In this document: positions 45,338-55,152 of the stretch, piece by piece | Layout of the letters: every line of letters starts with the position of its first letter | Numbering within the stretch: position 1 is the stretch's first letter | Origin: Myxococcales bacterium | GTDB lineage: Bacteria > Myxococcota_A > Polyangia > Palsa-1104 > JAEUJZ01 | Assembly (NCBI GenBank): GCA_016794465.1 | Contig: JAEUKA010000030.1 | Span: 26,330 to 90,329 of the forward strand | DNA: 64,000 bases | Reading direction: 5' to 3' | Translations under genes and position numbers: made by a program | Notes under the pieces: model-generated | What the model was told of the DNA's origin: nothing | Seen by the model: the letters and a program-made list of their open reading frames with translations, nothing else | Databases searched by the model: none

Positions 45338-47446
45338 GTGGCTCTTGACGAAAGCGTTGCGAACCGAGGCGAGCTAGAGCGCTATCGGAGTTGGCTGCGC
45401 TCCCTTGCGGAGGAGCTGCACGGGCTGTTTCTGCTGGTCGATTCGAGCGGGGTGCTGATCGACGCGGTAGTGCACGGTGAGCTACAGCGGCGGTTGGGTG
45501 GAAGAGGGCTGCTGGTGGGTGCGACCGTGCAGCAGCTTGTCCCTCCTCTCGGTAGCATGTTAGAGCAGAGCGTAACCCTTTGTCATCATACCGCTATATC
45601 GCAAAAATCAGAGGCGGTTATTGAAGATGAACATGGGATCTTATTTATTAAGATATTGGTCGTTAAATTTAAACATAATCTTTACTCTGTGATGATTACG
45701 GATTCCCATCACGAACGCACTCTGGCACTACAGGTCGAGACGTTATCGGCAGATCAGCGGCAGACGATCCAGCTGCTCCATGAGCTGGATGCGCGCTATC
45801 GAACGCTGTTTGACTCGCTGAGCGAGGGCGTGGTCTTTGTGGCGCGCGATGGTCAGATCCTGACCGCCAACGAGTCAGCCGCGCAGATTTTGCGCACCAG
45901 CGTCGCTGAGCTGTGCCGACTGCGGATCGATGGTCCACTGCCGTTTCGGACCATCGGAGAGGATCTGCAGCCGCTTCCTATCGAGCAGTGGCCTCTTTCG
46001 ACGACGCTGCGCGGCGGGCAGTCGCGGCAAGAGGTGGTGGTGGGCCTGGTCTTCCCGTCGAGCAGCCCGGTCTGGCTGGCTGTCAACGCGCGGCCCCTGT
46101 GGCGGTCGGCAGAGAGCTTGCCCTATGCGGCTGTCGTGTCTTTTTTCGATATTACGCTCCGCAAACACCTAGAGAGCGAGCTTCATCATCGCGCTTTTCA
46201 TGACCCGCTGACTTCGCTGCCCAATCGCAGCCTGTTTGTCGATCGACTCGATACCGCCATTCGGCAAGCGCGCCGGACCGGGGATCTGGTCGCTGTGTTC
46301 TTTCTGGATCTCGATGGATTCAAGGCGGTTAACGATGAGCGCGGCCACGATGTCGGCGATCGGTTTCTTCAGGGAGTCGCCGAGCGGCTGTCAGAGTCGC
46401 TGCGTGATGGCGATACGGTGGCGCGCTTTGGCGGGGATGAGTTCACAATCCTGCTGCCGGCGATTCAGATTCCCGAAGATGCCCTGCGCGTCGCTGAGCG
46501 AGTGATCGATGAGCTGCAGAAATCGATGCTGATCGACGGGCAGCCGCTCATCGCCAAAGCGAGCCTGGGTATCAGCCTGTATCCTCACGACGGCAGTGAG
46601 TCGGCGACGCTGATTCGGCACGCCGATATGGCGATGTATCGGGTCAAGTCGGGCGGACACCACAACTGCCAGTTCTTCCGCGAGGAAATCAACCTCGCGA
46701 CGAGCCGCCAGCTCGGGCGTGAGAGTCTGCTGGGCTGTGAAGTTCAGACGGGGCAGCTCTCGCTGCGCTATCGGCCGCAGGTGCTGCTAGCGACGGAGCA
46801 GGTGGTGGCCTGGGAGGCCGAGCTGCTGCGGTCGAGTCGCGACGGACAGCCAGCGGAGCCGCTGGGCGAGGCTCTGCTCGAAGAGGGACTTTTGCAGCAG
46901 CAGCTGTTTTGTCTGATCGAGCAGGCTTGTCGCGAGTTTTGCGCCGTGCTGCCGACGCAGCCAGCGGAGCGTACGCTGGTGTTGCGCATCGATCAGCGGC
47001 AGCTGCTCGGCGGGAGTGCCCAGGCATCGCTGACGGCGGCGCTGGAGCGCAGTGGCCTCCTTCCTGAGCGGCTGGAGCTAGACCTCGCGGTGTCGAGCAG
47101 TCTCGTCGATGGCGCGGTGCTGCTGGAGCAGGTGTGGCAGCTGCACCGACTGGGCGTGCGGCTCAGCTTGTCGGCGTCGGCGACCGCGAGCCTGCCGATC
47201 GAGCACCTGCCGATCCTGCCTGTGACGGCGCTGACGCTGCCGGAGCGACTGTGGCGGTCGGGCCTCGATGAGAGGCGGATGGCTGGGCTGTGCGTGGGCC
47301 TGACCGGTCTGGCCTCGCAGCTCGGGCTGCCGGTGACGGCCATCGGGGTTCAGTCGCAGCGCGAGCGCGACCAAGTGCTGCAGCTGGGCTGTCAGCGCGG
47401 ACAAGGTGCGCTGTGGCCGCCGCTGGACCATCTGCCCACGGGTTAG
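45338..47446 (+). CDS. GGDEF diguanylate cyclase with degenerate EAL domain
   Basis: A 702-residue soluble signalling protein. The N-terminal 140 residues have no clear assignment. A PAS-type sensor follows (about 150-275, RYRTLFDSLSEGVVFVARDG), then a GGDEF domain (about 285-450) with the active-site signature ARFGGDEFTILLP, so diguanylate cyclase activity is likely. The C-terminal EAL-like domain (about 460-700) has lost its catalytic motifs: EAELLRSS in place of EALLRW, LELDLAVSSSL in place of LELEITES, and no DDFG. It would bind rather than cut c-di-GMP. Codons about 80-130 are much AT-richer than the rest of the gene. Confidence 0.88.
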   Translation: MALDESVANRGELERYRSWLRSLAEELHGLFLLVDSSGVLIDAVVHGELQRRLGGRGLLVGATVQQLVPPLGSMLEQSVTLCHHTAISQKSEAVIEDEHGILFIKILVVKFKHNLYSVMITDSHHERTLALQVETLSADQRQTIQLLHELDARYRTLFDSLSEGVVFVARDGQILTANESAAQILRTSVAELCRLRIDGPLPFRTIGEDLQPLPIEQWPLSTTLRGGQSRQEVVVGLVFPSSSPVWLAVNARPLWRSAESLPYAAVVSFFDITLRKHLESELHHRAFHDPLTSLPNRSLFVDRLDTAIRQARRTGDLVAVFFLDLDGFKAVNDERGHDVGDRFLQGVAERLSESLRDGDTVARFGGDEFTILLPAIQIPEDALRVAERVIDELQKSMLIDGQPLIAKASLGISLYPHDGSESATLIRHADMAMYRVKSGGHHNCQFFREEINLATSRQLGRESLLGCEVQTGQLSLRYRPQVLLATEQVVAWEAELLRSSRDGQPAEPLGEALLEEGLLQQQLFCLIEQACREFCAVLPTQPAERTLVLRIDQRQLLGGSAQASLTAALERSGLLPERLELDLAVSSSLVDGAVLLEQVWQLHRLGVRLSLSASATASLPIEHLPILPVTALTLPERLWRSGLDERRMAGLCVGLTGLASQLGLPVTAIGVQSQRERDQVLQLGCQRGQGALWPPLDHLPTG

Positions 47447-47871
47447 TACGCGGTGTCGCCACCAGCGGCTGCGAACAGGGCACGCTGTGCGGCGGTTCCG
47501 CGAGGGCTCTTTTCCGCTGCCCAGTGCTCTAGGACCGTGCGGGCTTCTTTGCGGATGCTTGGGTCGGTGTCGAACTGGGCCACGTGTCCGAGCAGCGGCG
47601 CCGTCTCGTCGAGCCCCAGTCGGCGCAGCGCCATCACCGCCGCCCGTCGCGCACGCGGCTCGGTCCGATGCAAGACTGCTTCAAGCGGTGGCAGCGCCGC
47701 CCGTCCGTGCGAAAGCAGCGTTCGCAGCGCCCCTTCCTGGACCTCGCCGCTCGACGTGACCAGCAGCTCGACGCTCGGCTTCAGGTCGACCGGCTGTTCC
47801 AGACACGCCCCGAGCAGCAGCACCCCACAGATCACGAGCTTGGGCCGAGCTGTGCGGACGGACTTTCCCAT
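47443..47871 (-). CDS. Small HEAT-repeat lipoprotein
   Basis: A 142-residue lipoprotein: signal LVICGVLLLGAC, Cys23 lipidated. Two or three HEAT-like helical repeats follow (ALRTLLSHGRAALPPLEAVL, RRAAVMALRRLGLDETAPLL). Its start overlaps the epimerase stop by one base (TGATG), so it follows the epimerase on the same transcript. It converges on the GGDEF gene with a four-base overlap. It is a miniature of the 875-residue HEAT protein at 60.6-63.2 kb. Confidence 0.8.
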   Translation of the reverse strand: MGKSVRTARPKLVICGVLLLGACLEQPVDLKPSVELLVTSSGEVQEGALRTLLSHGRAALPPLEAVLHRTEPRARRAAVMALRRLGLDETAPLLGHVAQFDTDPSIRKEARTVLEHWAAEKSPRGTAAQRALFAAAGGDTAY

Positions 47872-48848
47872 CAGCGCTCGGCCTCGAGCTTGTGACGATA
47901 CCAGGCAATCGTCTCCATCAGTCCTTCGTCGAGATCAAAGCGTGGCTCCCACTGGAGCAGCTCGCGGGCCTTCGCCACCGACGGAACCCGCAGCTCGACA
48001 TCGGGGTGATCCCAGCGCACAAACTCAATCGCCGACGACGAGCCACACAGCCGCCGAATCAGCTGCGCCAGGTGGTAGACCGTCACCGTCGAGCGTGGAT
48101 TGCCGATGTTAAACGCCTGACCGCTCGCCTCGGGCCGCGTCAGCGTCAGCAGCGTCGCGTCAATGATGTCGTCGATGTAACACCAGGCCCGAATCTGCGA
48201 GCCATCGTTGTGAATGACCAGCGGCTCGCCCCGCAGCGCCCGCACGATGAAGTGGTGGACCGCGCCCTCGCCAATCTGTCTCGGACCGTAGATGTTGAAC
48301 GGGCGCAGCGTCACCGCCGGAAACTGAAACTGCCGATGATAGGTCATCGCCAGGTGTTCCGTCGCCAGCTTGGACACCGCGTAGGTCCAGCGCGCCTCGC
48401 CGACCGCCCCGACGGTGGTGGCATCTAGCTCACTCACCTGATAGGCGTAGCGACCGAAGACCTCGCTGGTCGAAAAATCGAGAAACCGACGGCAGCGACC
48501 CGCTTGCTGCGCCGCTTCCAGCAGAAACGCCGTCCCGAGCAGCGACACCCGCATCGTCTGCGTCGGCATCCGCATCACCGTATCGACGCCGGCAATCGAG
48601 GCCAGGTGGATCACGATGTCGGTGTCCTTTACGGCCCGGCGAACCGCGTCTTGATCCAGCACATCACCGACGACCAGCTCGACGTTCTTGTGATCGTGAA
48701 GGCCAGCCGGTCGCAGCGCGTCGCGGCGCATGATGTCGAGCACCCGCACCCGGTTGTGAGTCCGCAGTCGCTCGACGAGGTGAGAGCCGATAAAGCCCGC
48801 ACCGCCGGTGACCAGCACATGCGCGTCGCGCAGCTCAAGGTTTGCCAT
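47871..48848 (-). CDS. NAD-dependent epimerase/dehydratase (extended SDR)
   Basis: A 325-residue sugar-nucleotide-type SDR. The Rossmann motif is VTGGAGFIGSHLVERL; NAD-binding D..D and the NNAG-like IHLASIAGVD follow. The catalytic triad is Ser/Thr (FSTSEVFG), Tyr and Lys in WTYAVSKLATEHL (YxxxK). RPFNIYGPRQ is also typical of the family. Such enzymes act as GDP/UDP-sugar epimerases or dehydratases in envelope polysaccharide synthesis; the sugar is not deducible. The ATG at 48848 is chosen, though one six bases upstream is possible. It overlaps the 3' end of rarA. Confidence 0.88.
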   Translation of the reverse strand: MANLELRDAHVLVTGGAGFIGSHLVERLRTHNRVRVLDIMRRDALRPAGLHDHKNVELVVGDVLDQDAVRRAVKDTDIVIHLASIAGVDTVMRMPTQTMRVSLLGTAFLLEAAQQAGRCRRFLDFSTSEVFGRYAYQVSELDATTVGAVGEARWTYAVSKLATEHLAMTYHRQFQFPAVTLRPFNIYGPRQIGEGAVHHFIVRALRGEPLVIHNDGSQIRAWCYIDDIIDATLLTLTRPEASGQAFNIGNPRSTVTVYHLAQLIRRLCGSSSAIEFVRWDHPDVELRVPSVAKARELLQWEPRFDLDEGLMETIAWYRHKLEAER

Positions 48849-50298
48849 GGACATGGCCGCGCATGCTAGCCGGCTTTTCTGGTGCTGCCGATGTCTTTTT
48901 GTCCGCGTCGCTCACGTCGGATGCTTGCGGCGGCTCGCCCCGCAGCTTCTGCAGTCGCTCACCAAGCGCTCGTTCCAGGCCACTCTCTGACGGCTCGTAC
49001 AGTCGTTTCCCCCGCAAGGCCTCAGGCAGATAGTGCTCGACGACGTGATGACCCTGATAGCGGTGTGGGTACTTGTAGTCTTTGCCGTAGCCAAGATCCT
49101 TCATCAGCTTCGTCGGCGCGTTGCGCAGGTGCAGCGGCACTGGCTGGGCTCCGTGCTCATCGACGGCCTGCTTGGCTGCCTGATAGGTAGACTTGGCACT
49201 GCACGATTTTGGCGCGAGCGCAAGATAAATCGCCGCTTCACTCATCGGCAGCGTCCCTTCGGGCAGGCCGATGAAGCGCACCGCCTCGGTGGCTGCCATC
49301 GCAACCTGAAGTGCCCGAGGGTCCGCGACGCCAATGTCTTCTGCCGCAAAGATCACCATCCGCCGGAGCACAAACAGCGGATCTTCCCCCGCCTCGAGCA
49401 TCCGCGCCAGCCAGTAGACCGCCGCGTCGGGATCGGAGCCGCGCATGCTCTTGATAAACGCCGAGACGACGTTGTAGTGCTCGTCGCCGCTCTTGTCGTA
49501 GAGCAGGACCTTGCGCTGCAGCGCCTCCGCGACGATCTGCTTGGTAATGACTCGCTCACCGTCGGATTCGCGACGGCTGACGTGCTGGGCCGCCGCCTCC
49601 AGCGCACCCAGCGCTCGTCGAGCATCACCACCCGAGTGCGCGGCCAAAAAGTCACGCGCCTCGTCGGTAAGAGCAAGCTTTTGGCTACCGAGGCCGCGTA
49701 CTTCGTCGTGCAGCGCCCGCTCGATTAGCTCCCCCAGCTGGGCCACCGTCAGCGCCTCTAGCTGCACCACGCGACAGCGTGACAAGAGTGCCGCATTGAC
49801 CTCGAACGAGGGATTTTCCGTCGTTGCTCCGATCAGCACCACCGTGCCGTGCTCGACGTGCGGCAGCAGACCGTCTTGCTGGGCTTTGTTGAAGCGATGA
49901 ATCTCGTCGAGAAACAGCACCGTGTGGCGACCACGCGTGCGCTCGTATTCGGCCTCGGCAATCGCGGCCCGAACTTCCTTCACCCCGGCGGTGACGGCTG
50001 ACAGCGCGGCAAACCGGGCCCCGATCTGCTCCGCGAGGATACCGGCCAGCGTGGTCTTCCCAGTGCCCGGCGGTCCCCACAAAATCAGCGACGGCAATCG
50101 TCGTGAAGCCAGCGACCTCTCGAGGAGCTTGCCCGGCCCCAACAGGTGCTGCTGTCCAATGTACTCGTCGAGGCTACGTGGCCGCATCCGCTCGGCCAGC
50201 GGCGCCGTCGGGTCGACCTTTTCGCGTGGAACATCGCGTGGAACATCGCGTGGCGTCGCGTCCATCGCCGCGCTGGGAAGTCGAGAAAAGAGATCCAC
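48835..50298 (-). CDS. rarA: Replication-associated recombination protein A (RarA/MgsA)
   Basis: A 487-residue AAA+ ATPase of the RarA/WRNIP1 group, acting at stalled forks. It has Walker A GPPGTGKTTLAG, Walker B TVLFLDEIHRFNKAQQD, the sensor-1 GATTENPSFEVN, arginine finger LLSRCRVV and the RarA C-terminal tetramerisation domain (KSMRGSDPDAAVYWLARMLE, YKYPHRYQGHHV). An N-terminal insertion has a duplicated DVPRDVPR (codons about 18-25, coded by a repeated GTGGAACATCGC). It is the first gene of a probable transcript with the epimerase and the small HEAT lipoprotein. Confidence 0.93.
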   Translation of the reverse strand: MDLFSRLPSAAMDATPRDVPRDVPREKVDPTAPLAERMRPRSLDEYIGQQHLLGPGKLLERSLASRRLPSLILWGPPGTGKTTLAGILAEQIGARFAALSAVTAGVKEVRAAIAEAEYERTRGRHTVLFLDEIHRFNKAQQDGLLPHVEHGTVVLIGATTENPSFEVNAALLSRCRVVQLEALTVAQLGELIERALHDEVRGLGSQKLALTDEARDFLAAHSGGDARRALGALEAAAQHVSRRESDGERVITKQIVAEALQRKVLLYDKSGDEHYNVVSAFIKSMRGSDPDAAVYWLARMLEAGEDPLFVLRRMVIFAAEDIGVADPRALQVAMAATEAVRFIGLPEGTLPMSEAAIYLALAPKSCSAKSTYQAAKQAVDEHGAQPVPLHLRNAPTKLMKDLGYGKDYKYPHRYQGHHVVEHYLPEALRGKRLYEPSESGLERALGERLQKLRGEPPQASDVSDADKKTSAAPEKPASMRGHVHGKP

Positions 50299-50306
50299 CG
50301 GCTTGG

Positions 50307-51698
50307 CTACTGCGAGGAGTTGAGGAGGATGCTGAGGTTGTTGCTATCGGCGTTGCTGGCGGCGATGTCGAGTCTGCCGTCGCCATCAAAGTCGGCCAGA
50401 GCGACGGAGGTGGTGGCTTTGCCGGCTGGGAAGAGAAGTTCCTGACCGCAGCTGCCGTCGCCGCGACCGAGCAGTACGCTGACGCTGCCGGTGACCACGT
50501 AGTTTGCGACCACCAAGTCAGGATTGCCGTCGAGGTTTAGGTCGGCGCTGGCCACGTGGTGGGAATAGACGCCTTGGCCGCAGGGCTTGCCGGGGGAAAA
50601 CTTGCCGTCGCCGCTGCCGAGGTGAACGAGCAGGGCGCTCTGGCTCAGGTTGGCCGAGACAAGGTCAAGCTTGCCGTCGCTGTTGAAGTCCACGGCGAGT
50701 CCAAAATAGGGCTTCGGTCCGGCTGGATAGACCTCGCCGGCCTGGAATGTTCCGTCGCCGCGATTCAAAAACAGGCTGACGTTCATCGCTGTCTCGCTCC
50801 ACACCGCGAGATCCGGGCCACCCTTGCCATTGAAGTCAGCCACCGTCACGGCACGCGCGCCGGCTCCGGCGGGAAGTGACACGGGCGCGGCAAAATTTCG
50901 TCCGCCCTGACCAAGCACCACGCTGACGGAGCTGCCGGTGTAGTTGGCAGTCACGATGTCGAGCTTGCCGTCGGCATTGAGGTCAGCGGTGGCGACTCCG
51001 CGCGGGGCAGCTCCCGTCGCTACGGGATGCGCGGCTTCAAAAGTCCCGTCCCCTTTGCCAAACAGGATCTGAACCGGATCGCTGCTGTACTGGCCGGTCA
51101 CGAGATCCTTTTTGCCGTCGCCATCGACATCCGCAATCTGAAGACCAAACGGACTGCGGCCGGCGGCGTAGCTGACCTGGGGACGGAAAGAACCGCCCCC
51201 CTTGCCGAGCAGGACGCTGACGCTCGAGCTGTTGTAGTGAACGACCACCAAGTCGGCCACTTTGTCCCCGTTGAGATCTTCCGCAGCGACGGACCAAGGA
51301 TCTGTGCCGGTTGCCGGCTGTTCGGGGCCGCCGGTAAAGCCGGTGGCTCCGTAGTAATAGCGAAACGACTTCGGCAGCGTCGCGGTCCGGGCTTCTTCGT
51401 CTTGCACATCTTGCACGCGCACATCGACCAGACCGACCTGGCCGAGGTGGGCCGGCAGCGTCGCCGACAGCGAGGCTTCCGATTCCCAGCTGGTCTTTGC
51501 AGACGCCACGCCATCGAACGACACCACCGCTTGCGGCGAAAAGCCGCTGCCCAGAAGCCGGACCGAGATCCCTCCCGTGGTCGGTCCCGTCGTCGGGCTC
51601 ACCGAGAGCAGTCCGATCGGTGCCGGAGCTTGAGGAGAGGTCTGCGTACAAGCGGCCAGTCCGCCCAAAAACCACAGTGTGTGTAGGTGTATTCGCAT
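50307..51698 (-). CDS. FG-GAP/VCBS-repeat lipoprotein with IPT/TIG domain
   Basis: A 463-residue exported lipoprotein; signal and lipobox LWFLGGLAAC (Cys16). An IPT/TIG domain (about 30-115, LLSVSPTTGPTTGGISVRLL) is followed by about seven FG-GAP/VCBS beta-propeller blades, each with a DLNGDKVADLVV-type calcium-binding motif. The propeller is the integrin-like fold used for adhesion. The ATG at 51698 has GAGGGAAA just upstream; a longer reading frame upstream is rejected. It is the first of the minus-strand genes here after the sigma-54 activator, with 49 bp between them. Confidence 0.88.
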   Translation of the reverse strand: MRIHLHTLWFLGGLAACTQTSPQAPAPIGLLSVSPTTGPTTGGISVRLLGSGFSPQAVVSFDGVASAKTSWESEASLSATLPAHLGQVGLVDVRVQDVQDEEARTATLPKSFRYYYGATGFTGGPEQPATGTDPWSVAAEDLNGDKVADLVVVHYNSSSVSVLLGKGGGSFRPQVSYAAGRSPFGLQIADVDGDGKKDLVTGQYSSDPVQILFGKGDGTFEAAHPVATGAAPRGVATADLNADGKLDIVTANYTGSSVSVVLGQGGRNFAAPVSLPAGAGARAVTVADFNGKGGPDLAVWSETAMNVSLFLNRGDGTFQAGEVYPAGPKPYFGLAVDFNSDGKLDLVSANLSQSALLVHLGSGDGKFSPGKPCGQGVYSHHVASADLNLDGNPDLVVANYVVTGSVSVLLGRGDGSCGQELLFPAGKATTSVALADFDGDGRLDIAASNADSNNLSILLNSSQ

Positions 51699-51747
51699 GG
51701 CGTTTCCCTCGAACTTTCGCGAGAAGAGCGGCAAAGCGAGGGCGCTG

Positions 51748-53193
51748 TCAAGACCCTTGCTCGATCTGCTGGCGGGCGAATTGCTGGCGGTCGAGCTGCT
51801 CCACCGAGCGGCCACAGTGGATGCCGAGCCGGCGCAGTCGGTCGCTCAGTGACGACTTGGGCAGATCGAGGATCGCCGCCGCCGCGCGCTGGTTGCCCTG
51901 GGTGTGGCGCAGCACCGTCGTCAGCACGTCTCGCTCGATGTCCGCCAGGCGACGGCCGAGGATCGGCACCTGATTTTCGTCGCACAGCACGGTCAGTCGC
52001 TGCCCGGCCAGCACGTCCTTGGCTCGCAAGACCGGACCGTGCAGGTGCGCCGCCCGCAGCAGCGCCATCTTCAGCTCGCGGACGTTGCCCGGCCAGCTGG
52101 CTTGGGACAGCGCCGCGATCTCCTCGTCAGCAATGTGCAGCCCGGGCAGCTCCGACGCGGCTTCGGCGACAAAGTGCGCAATCAGCAGCGGGATGTCGTC
52201 TCGACGCGACCGCAGCGGCGGCAGCTCGACTGTGAGCCCCGCCAGCCGATAGAACAGGTCTTGCCGAAACTGGCCTTTGGTCACCATCAGCGACAGATCA
52301 CGATGGGTGGCAGCGACGATGCGCACATCGATGGGAAGCTCGCGCCCGGACCCAATCGGACGGATCGCGCGATTCTCGAGTGCGCGCAGAAGCCGTGGCT
52401 GAAGCTCCAGCGGCAGCTCGCCAATCTCGTCGAGAAACAGCGTTCCGCCCGCCGCTTCCCCAAAACAGCCGAGGTGGCGCCGCTCCGCACCGGTAAAGGC
52501 CCCGCGCTCGTGGCCAAACAGCTCACTCTCGACCAGCTCGCGCGCCAGCGCCCCGCAGTTGACGGTGATGAGCGGCCCGCGTCGAGCGCTCTCGGTATGC
52601 AGGGCTTTGGCGCAGAGCTCTTTGCCGGTGCCGCTCTCGCCCAGCACCAGGACCGGCAGCAGCGACGGCGCAAACCGCGTGATCTGCTCGCGCAGCCGCA
52701 TCATCTTGGCGCTCTGACCCAGCAGGCCCGAGCCGACCGGCTGCAGCAGTCGTAGCTCTGTCTCGCCGAGGCGCAGCGTGCCGCCTTGCCGTAGCTCGCC
52801 GTGGCGAACCCGCACGCCATTGACATAGGTGCCGTTGCGCGAGCCGCGATCTTGGACCTGAACACCGTCGCTGCCCGGCACAAGCTGGACATGGTGCTGC
52901 GACACGTAGCGATCGGCCAGCACCCAGTCATTGTCGGGCGCGGTGCCGATGCGCAGGGCCTTGCTGAGGACACGCTCGCTGCCGTCGCTGCTGCGGATGA
53001 TCCACGGTCGGGGCTGGCCGCCGCCTCGCAGTACAAACAGCGGAGTCGCCATCGCATCGCTGCCATACGGCACTGGCGGTCGATCGCAAGCGGCCAGCAG
53101 TCCGTCGCTGACAGCGGATTGAACCGCAGCGGGACTGGCAGCGTGCGCGTGGTGGAGGGCAACAAACGGGTCAGCGCTTCGTAGCTTCAGCAT
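51748..53193 (-). CDS. Sigma-54-dependent transcription activator with FHA domain
   Basis: A 481-residue enhancer-binding protein. An N-terminal FHA domain (about 70-150: [30 protein letters not shown]) replaces the usual receiver domain and should bind phosphothreonine, putting the activator under Ser/Thr kinase control. The AAA+ domain has Walker [12 protein letters not shown], the sigma-54-contacting GAFTGAERR, Walker [14 protein letters not shown] and the WPGNVREL motif. A FIS-type helix-turn-helix follows ([20 protein letters not shown]). This domain order is frequent in myxobacteria. AAAGGA lies 7 bases before the ATG. Confidence 0.93.
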   Translation of the reverse strand: MLKLRSADPFVALHHAHAASPAAVQSAVSDGLLAACDRPPVPYGSDAMATPLFVLRGGGQPRPWIIRSSDGSERVLSKALRIGTAPDNDWVLADRYVSQHHVQLVPGSDGVQVQDRGSRNGTYVNGVRVRHGELRQGGTLRLGETELRLLQPVGSGLLGQSAKMMRLREQITRFAPSLLPVLVLGESGTGKELCAKALHTESARRGPLITVNCGALARELVESELFGHERGAFTGAERRHLGCFGEAAGGTLFLDEIGELPLELQPRLLRALENRAIRPIGSGRELPIDVRIVAATHRDLSLMVTKGQFRQDLFYRLAGLTVELPPLRSRRDDIPLLIAHFVAEAASELPGLHIADEEIAALSQASWPGNVRELKMALLRAAHLHGPVLRAKDVLAGQRLTVLCDENQVPILGRRLADIERDVLTTVLRHTQGNQRAAAAILDLPKSSLSDRLRRLGIHCGRSVEQLDRQQFARQQIEQGS

Positions 53194-53318
53194 GGTCGTC
53201 CTTTGCAGGTGGGGTGAAAGGTGGTCCGATGAAATCGGCTGTGGTTCCGGGTAGGTTTCGTGCGTAGGTGGGAAAAAGTTGCTAGGGTTGGGGCCCTTTT
53301 TTTCAAAAAAGTGTCGCC

Positions 53319-54221
53319 ATGTCCGACCTGCTGATCCGTGCCATTCATCGGACGCTCAACGTCCGCATCGTCGCTGCCATCGCCACCGAGGTCTGTCAAG
53401 ACGCCGCCCGCCGTCACCGCTGTAGCCCGGCTGCGGCCTGCGCACTCGGGCGCGGCATTGTCGGCAGCTACCTGCTCGCCACCCTGACTCGCGGCGGTGA
53501 GCGCGTCACCATCCAGGTCCAGGCCGACGGCCCGCTGCGAGGGATCAACATTGATGCCTACGACGACGGCTTGGTGCGCGGCTATCCGCTCGCCCCGCAG
53601 GAGTGCGCCGATCGCCGCATGGATCGTCGCCAGCGACTCGCCGACTTGATTGGCCGCGACGGTGTCGTCAACATCTTGCGCGATGTCGGCTTGCAAGAGC
53701 GCTTCCAGGGTCAGGTCAGCCTCGTCACCAGCGAGATCGACGAAGACATCGAAGCCTATCTGCGACAGTCAGAGCAGATCCCGTCGGCACTCGGCTGTGA
53801 GCTGATCTTCGACGGAGAAGGCCAGATTGTCCGAGCCGGTGGGGTGCTGCTGCAAGCGATGCCCGACGCGCCGGAAGAAACCAAGGCGGTCCTTCACGAG
53901 GCCCAGCACATCCTGCGGAGCGGCGAGCTGTACGATCTTTTGGCGGCGGGACCGCAGACTCCGCAGGCGCTGGCGTCGCTGCTGCTGGGCATCTATGGCG
54001 ATCAAGTCGAGGTCCAAGATCAGCGGCAGCTACAGTTTCGCTGTCGCTGTGATCGGGGCCGGATCGAGGCGATGCTGGGCGGCCTGCCTGACGGCGATCT
54101 CGACGAGCTGATTGGTGAAGGCAAGGCCGAGATCACCTGCAACTTCTGCGCGGCGGTCTATCAGTTTGACAAAGACGAGCTGAACGAGCTTCGTCGTCGC
54201 AAGCAGAGGGTCCAAAACTGA
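53319..54221 (+). CDS. hslO: Redox-regulated chaperone Hsp33
   Basis: A 300-residue cytosolic holdase activated by oxidation. The C-terminal zinc centre has the four family Cys residues in the CxC...CxxC arrangement: FRCRCDRGRIEAML and ITCNFCAAVYQF. The N-terminal part shows HRTLNVRIVAAIATEV and LTRGGERVTIQVQADGPLRG, as in Hsp33. It starts a run hslO-psuG-ppc with one-base and two-base junctions. The ATG lies 126 bp from the divergent sigma-54 activator gene. Confidence 0.93.
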   Translation: MSDLLIRAIHRTLNVRIVAAIATEVCQDAARRHRCSPAAACALGRGIVGSYLLATLTRGGERVTIQVQADGPLRGINIDAYDDGLVRGYPLAPQECADRRMDRRQRLADLIGRDGVVNILRDVGLQERFQGQVSLVTSEIDEDIEAYLRQSEQIPSALGCELIFDGEGQIVRAGGVLLQAMPDAPEETKAVLHEAQHILRSGELYDLLAAGPQTPQALASLLLGIYGDQVEVQDQRQLQFRCRCDRGRIEAMLGGLPDGDLDELIGEGKAEITCNFCAAVYQFDKDELNELRRRKQRVQN

Positions 54222-55150
54222 TGCGACCCGGCGTCGAGACGTTTTTGTCGATTGCACCCGAGGTGGCGGCGGCGGTAGACGGTGGTCAGGCGGTGGTGGC
54301 GCTCGAGTCGACGCTGCTCGCTCATGGACTGCCGTGGCCCGACAACATCGAGGTAGCGCTGCAAGCCGAGCAAGCGGTGCGCCAAAGTGGCGCGGTTCCA
54401 GCGACGATCGCGGTGCTGGCTGGGCGGATTCACATTGGGCTGTCGCGAGAGCAGCTGGAGACGGTGGCGCACGGTCAGGGCTTCTTCAAGGCCTCGGCGG
54501 CGGATCTGGGCCCACTTTTGGCGGCGCAGTCAGATGGGGCGACCACGGTGTCAGCGACGGTAGTGGCAGCAGCCCGAGCCGGGATTTTCGTGATGGCGAC
54601 CGGCGGGATTGGCGGGGTTCATCGCGGCGATTCCTTTGACATCTCGTGTGATCTGACGACGCTGGCGAGTGAGCCGGTGGCAGTGGTGTCGGCGGGCGCA
54701 AAGTCGATCTTGGATCTGCCTCGGACGCTGGAATATCTGGAGACGCTGGGCGTGCCGGTGGTGGGCTATGGCACCGGTGAGCTGCCGGCGTTTTACACCC
54801 CGCACAGTGGGCTCGGGCTCGTGCATCGCGTCGATGGTCCTGACTCGGCGGCACGGGTGCTGCGATCGCACTGGGCGGTGCATCCGGGGCGGGGCGTGCT
54901 GCTGGCCAATCCGATTCCTGTGGCTGAGGCGCTACCGAGTGAGCTGGTTGAGCGCGCGATGCAAGCCGCGCTGCAAGCAGCCGAGGCGGAGCACGTCGGT
55001 GGCAAGGCGCTGACGCCATTTCTGCTCGGGAGAATCGCGACGGAGACGGGCCTGCGCTCGGTGCGGGCCAATCGGGCGCTGATCGTCGACAACGCTCGTG
55101 TCGCGGGTCAGATTGCCGCATCCCTGACGCAGCAGCGCGCGGTCGCTTAG
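54221..55150 (+). CDS. psuG: Pseudouridine-5'-phosphate glycosidase
   Basis: A 309-residue enzyme that reversibly splits pseudouridine 5'-phosphate into uracil and ribose 5-phosphate. Typical segments: VVALESTLLAHGLPWPDN, GIFVMATGGIGGVHRG, KSILDLPRTLEYLETLGVPV and VGYGTGELPAFY. The start overlaps the hslO stop by one base (TGATG). No psuK kinase is next to it, so pseudouridine must be phosphorylated by a distant kinase or the enzyme works on another source. Confidence 0.92.
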   Translation: MRPGVETFLSIAPEVAAAVDGGQAVVALESTLLAHGLPWPDNIEVALQAEQAVRQSGAVPATIAVLAGRIHIGLSREQLETVAHGQGFFKASAADLGPLLAAQSDGATTVSATVVAAARAGIFVMATGGIGGVHRGDSFDISCDLTTLASEPVAVVSAGAKSILDLPRTLEYLETLGVPVVGYGTGELPAFYTPHSGLGLVHRVDGPDSAARVLRSHWAVHPGRGVLLANPIPVAEALPSELVERAMQAALQAAEAEHVGGKALTPFLLGRIATETGLRSVRANRALIVDNARVAGQIAASLTQQRAVA

Positions 55151-55152
55151 TC

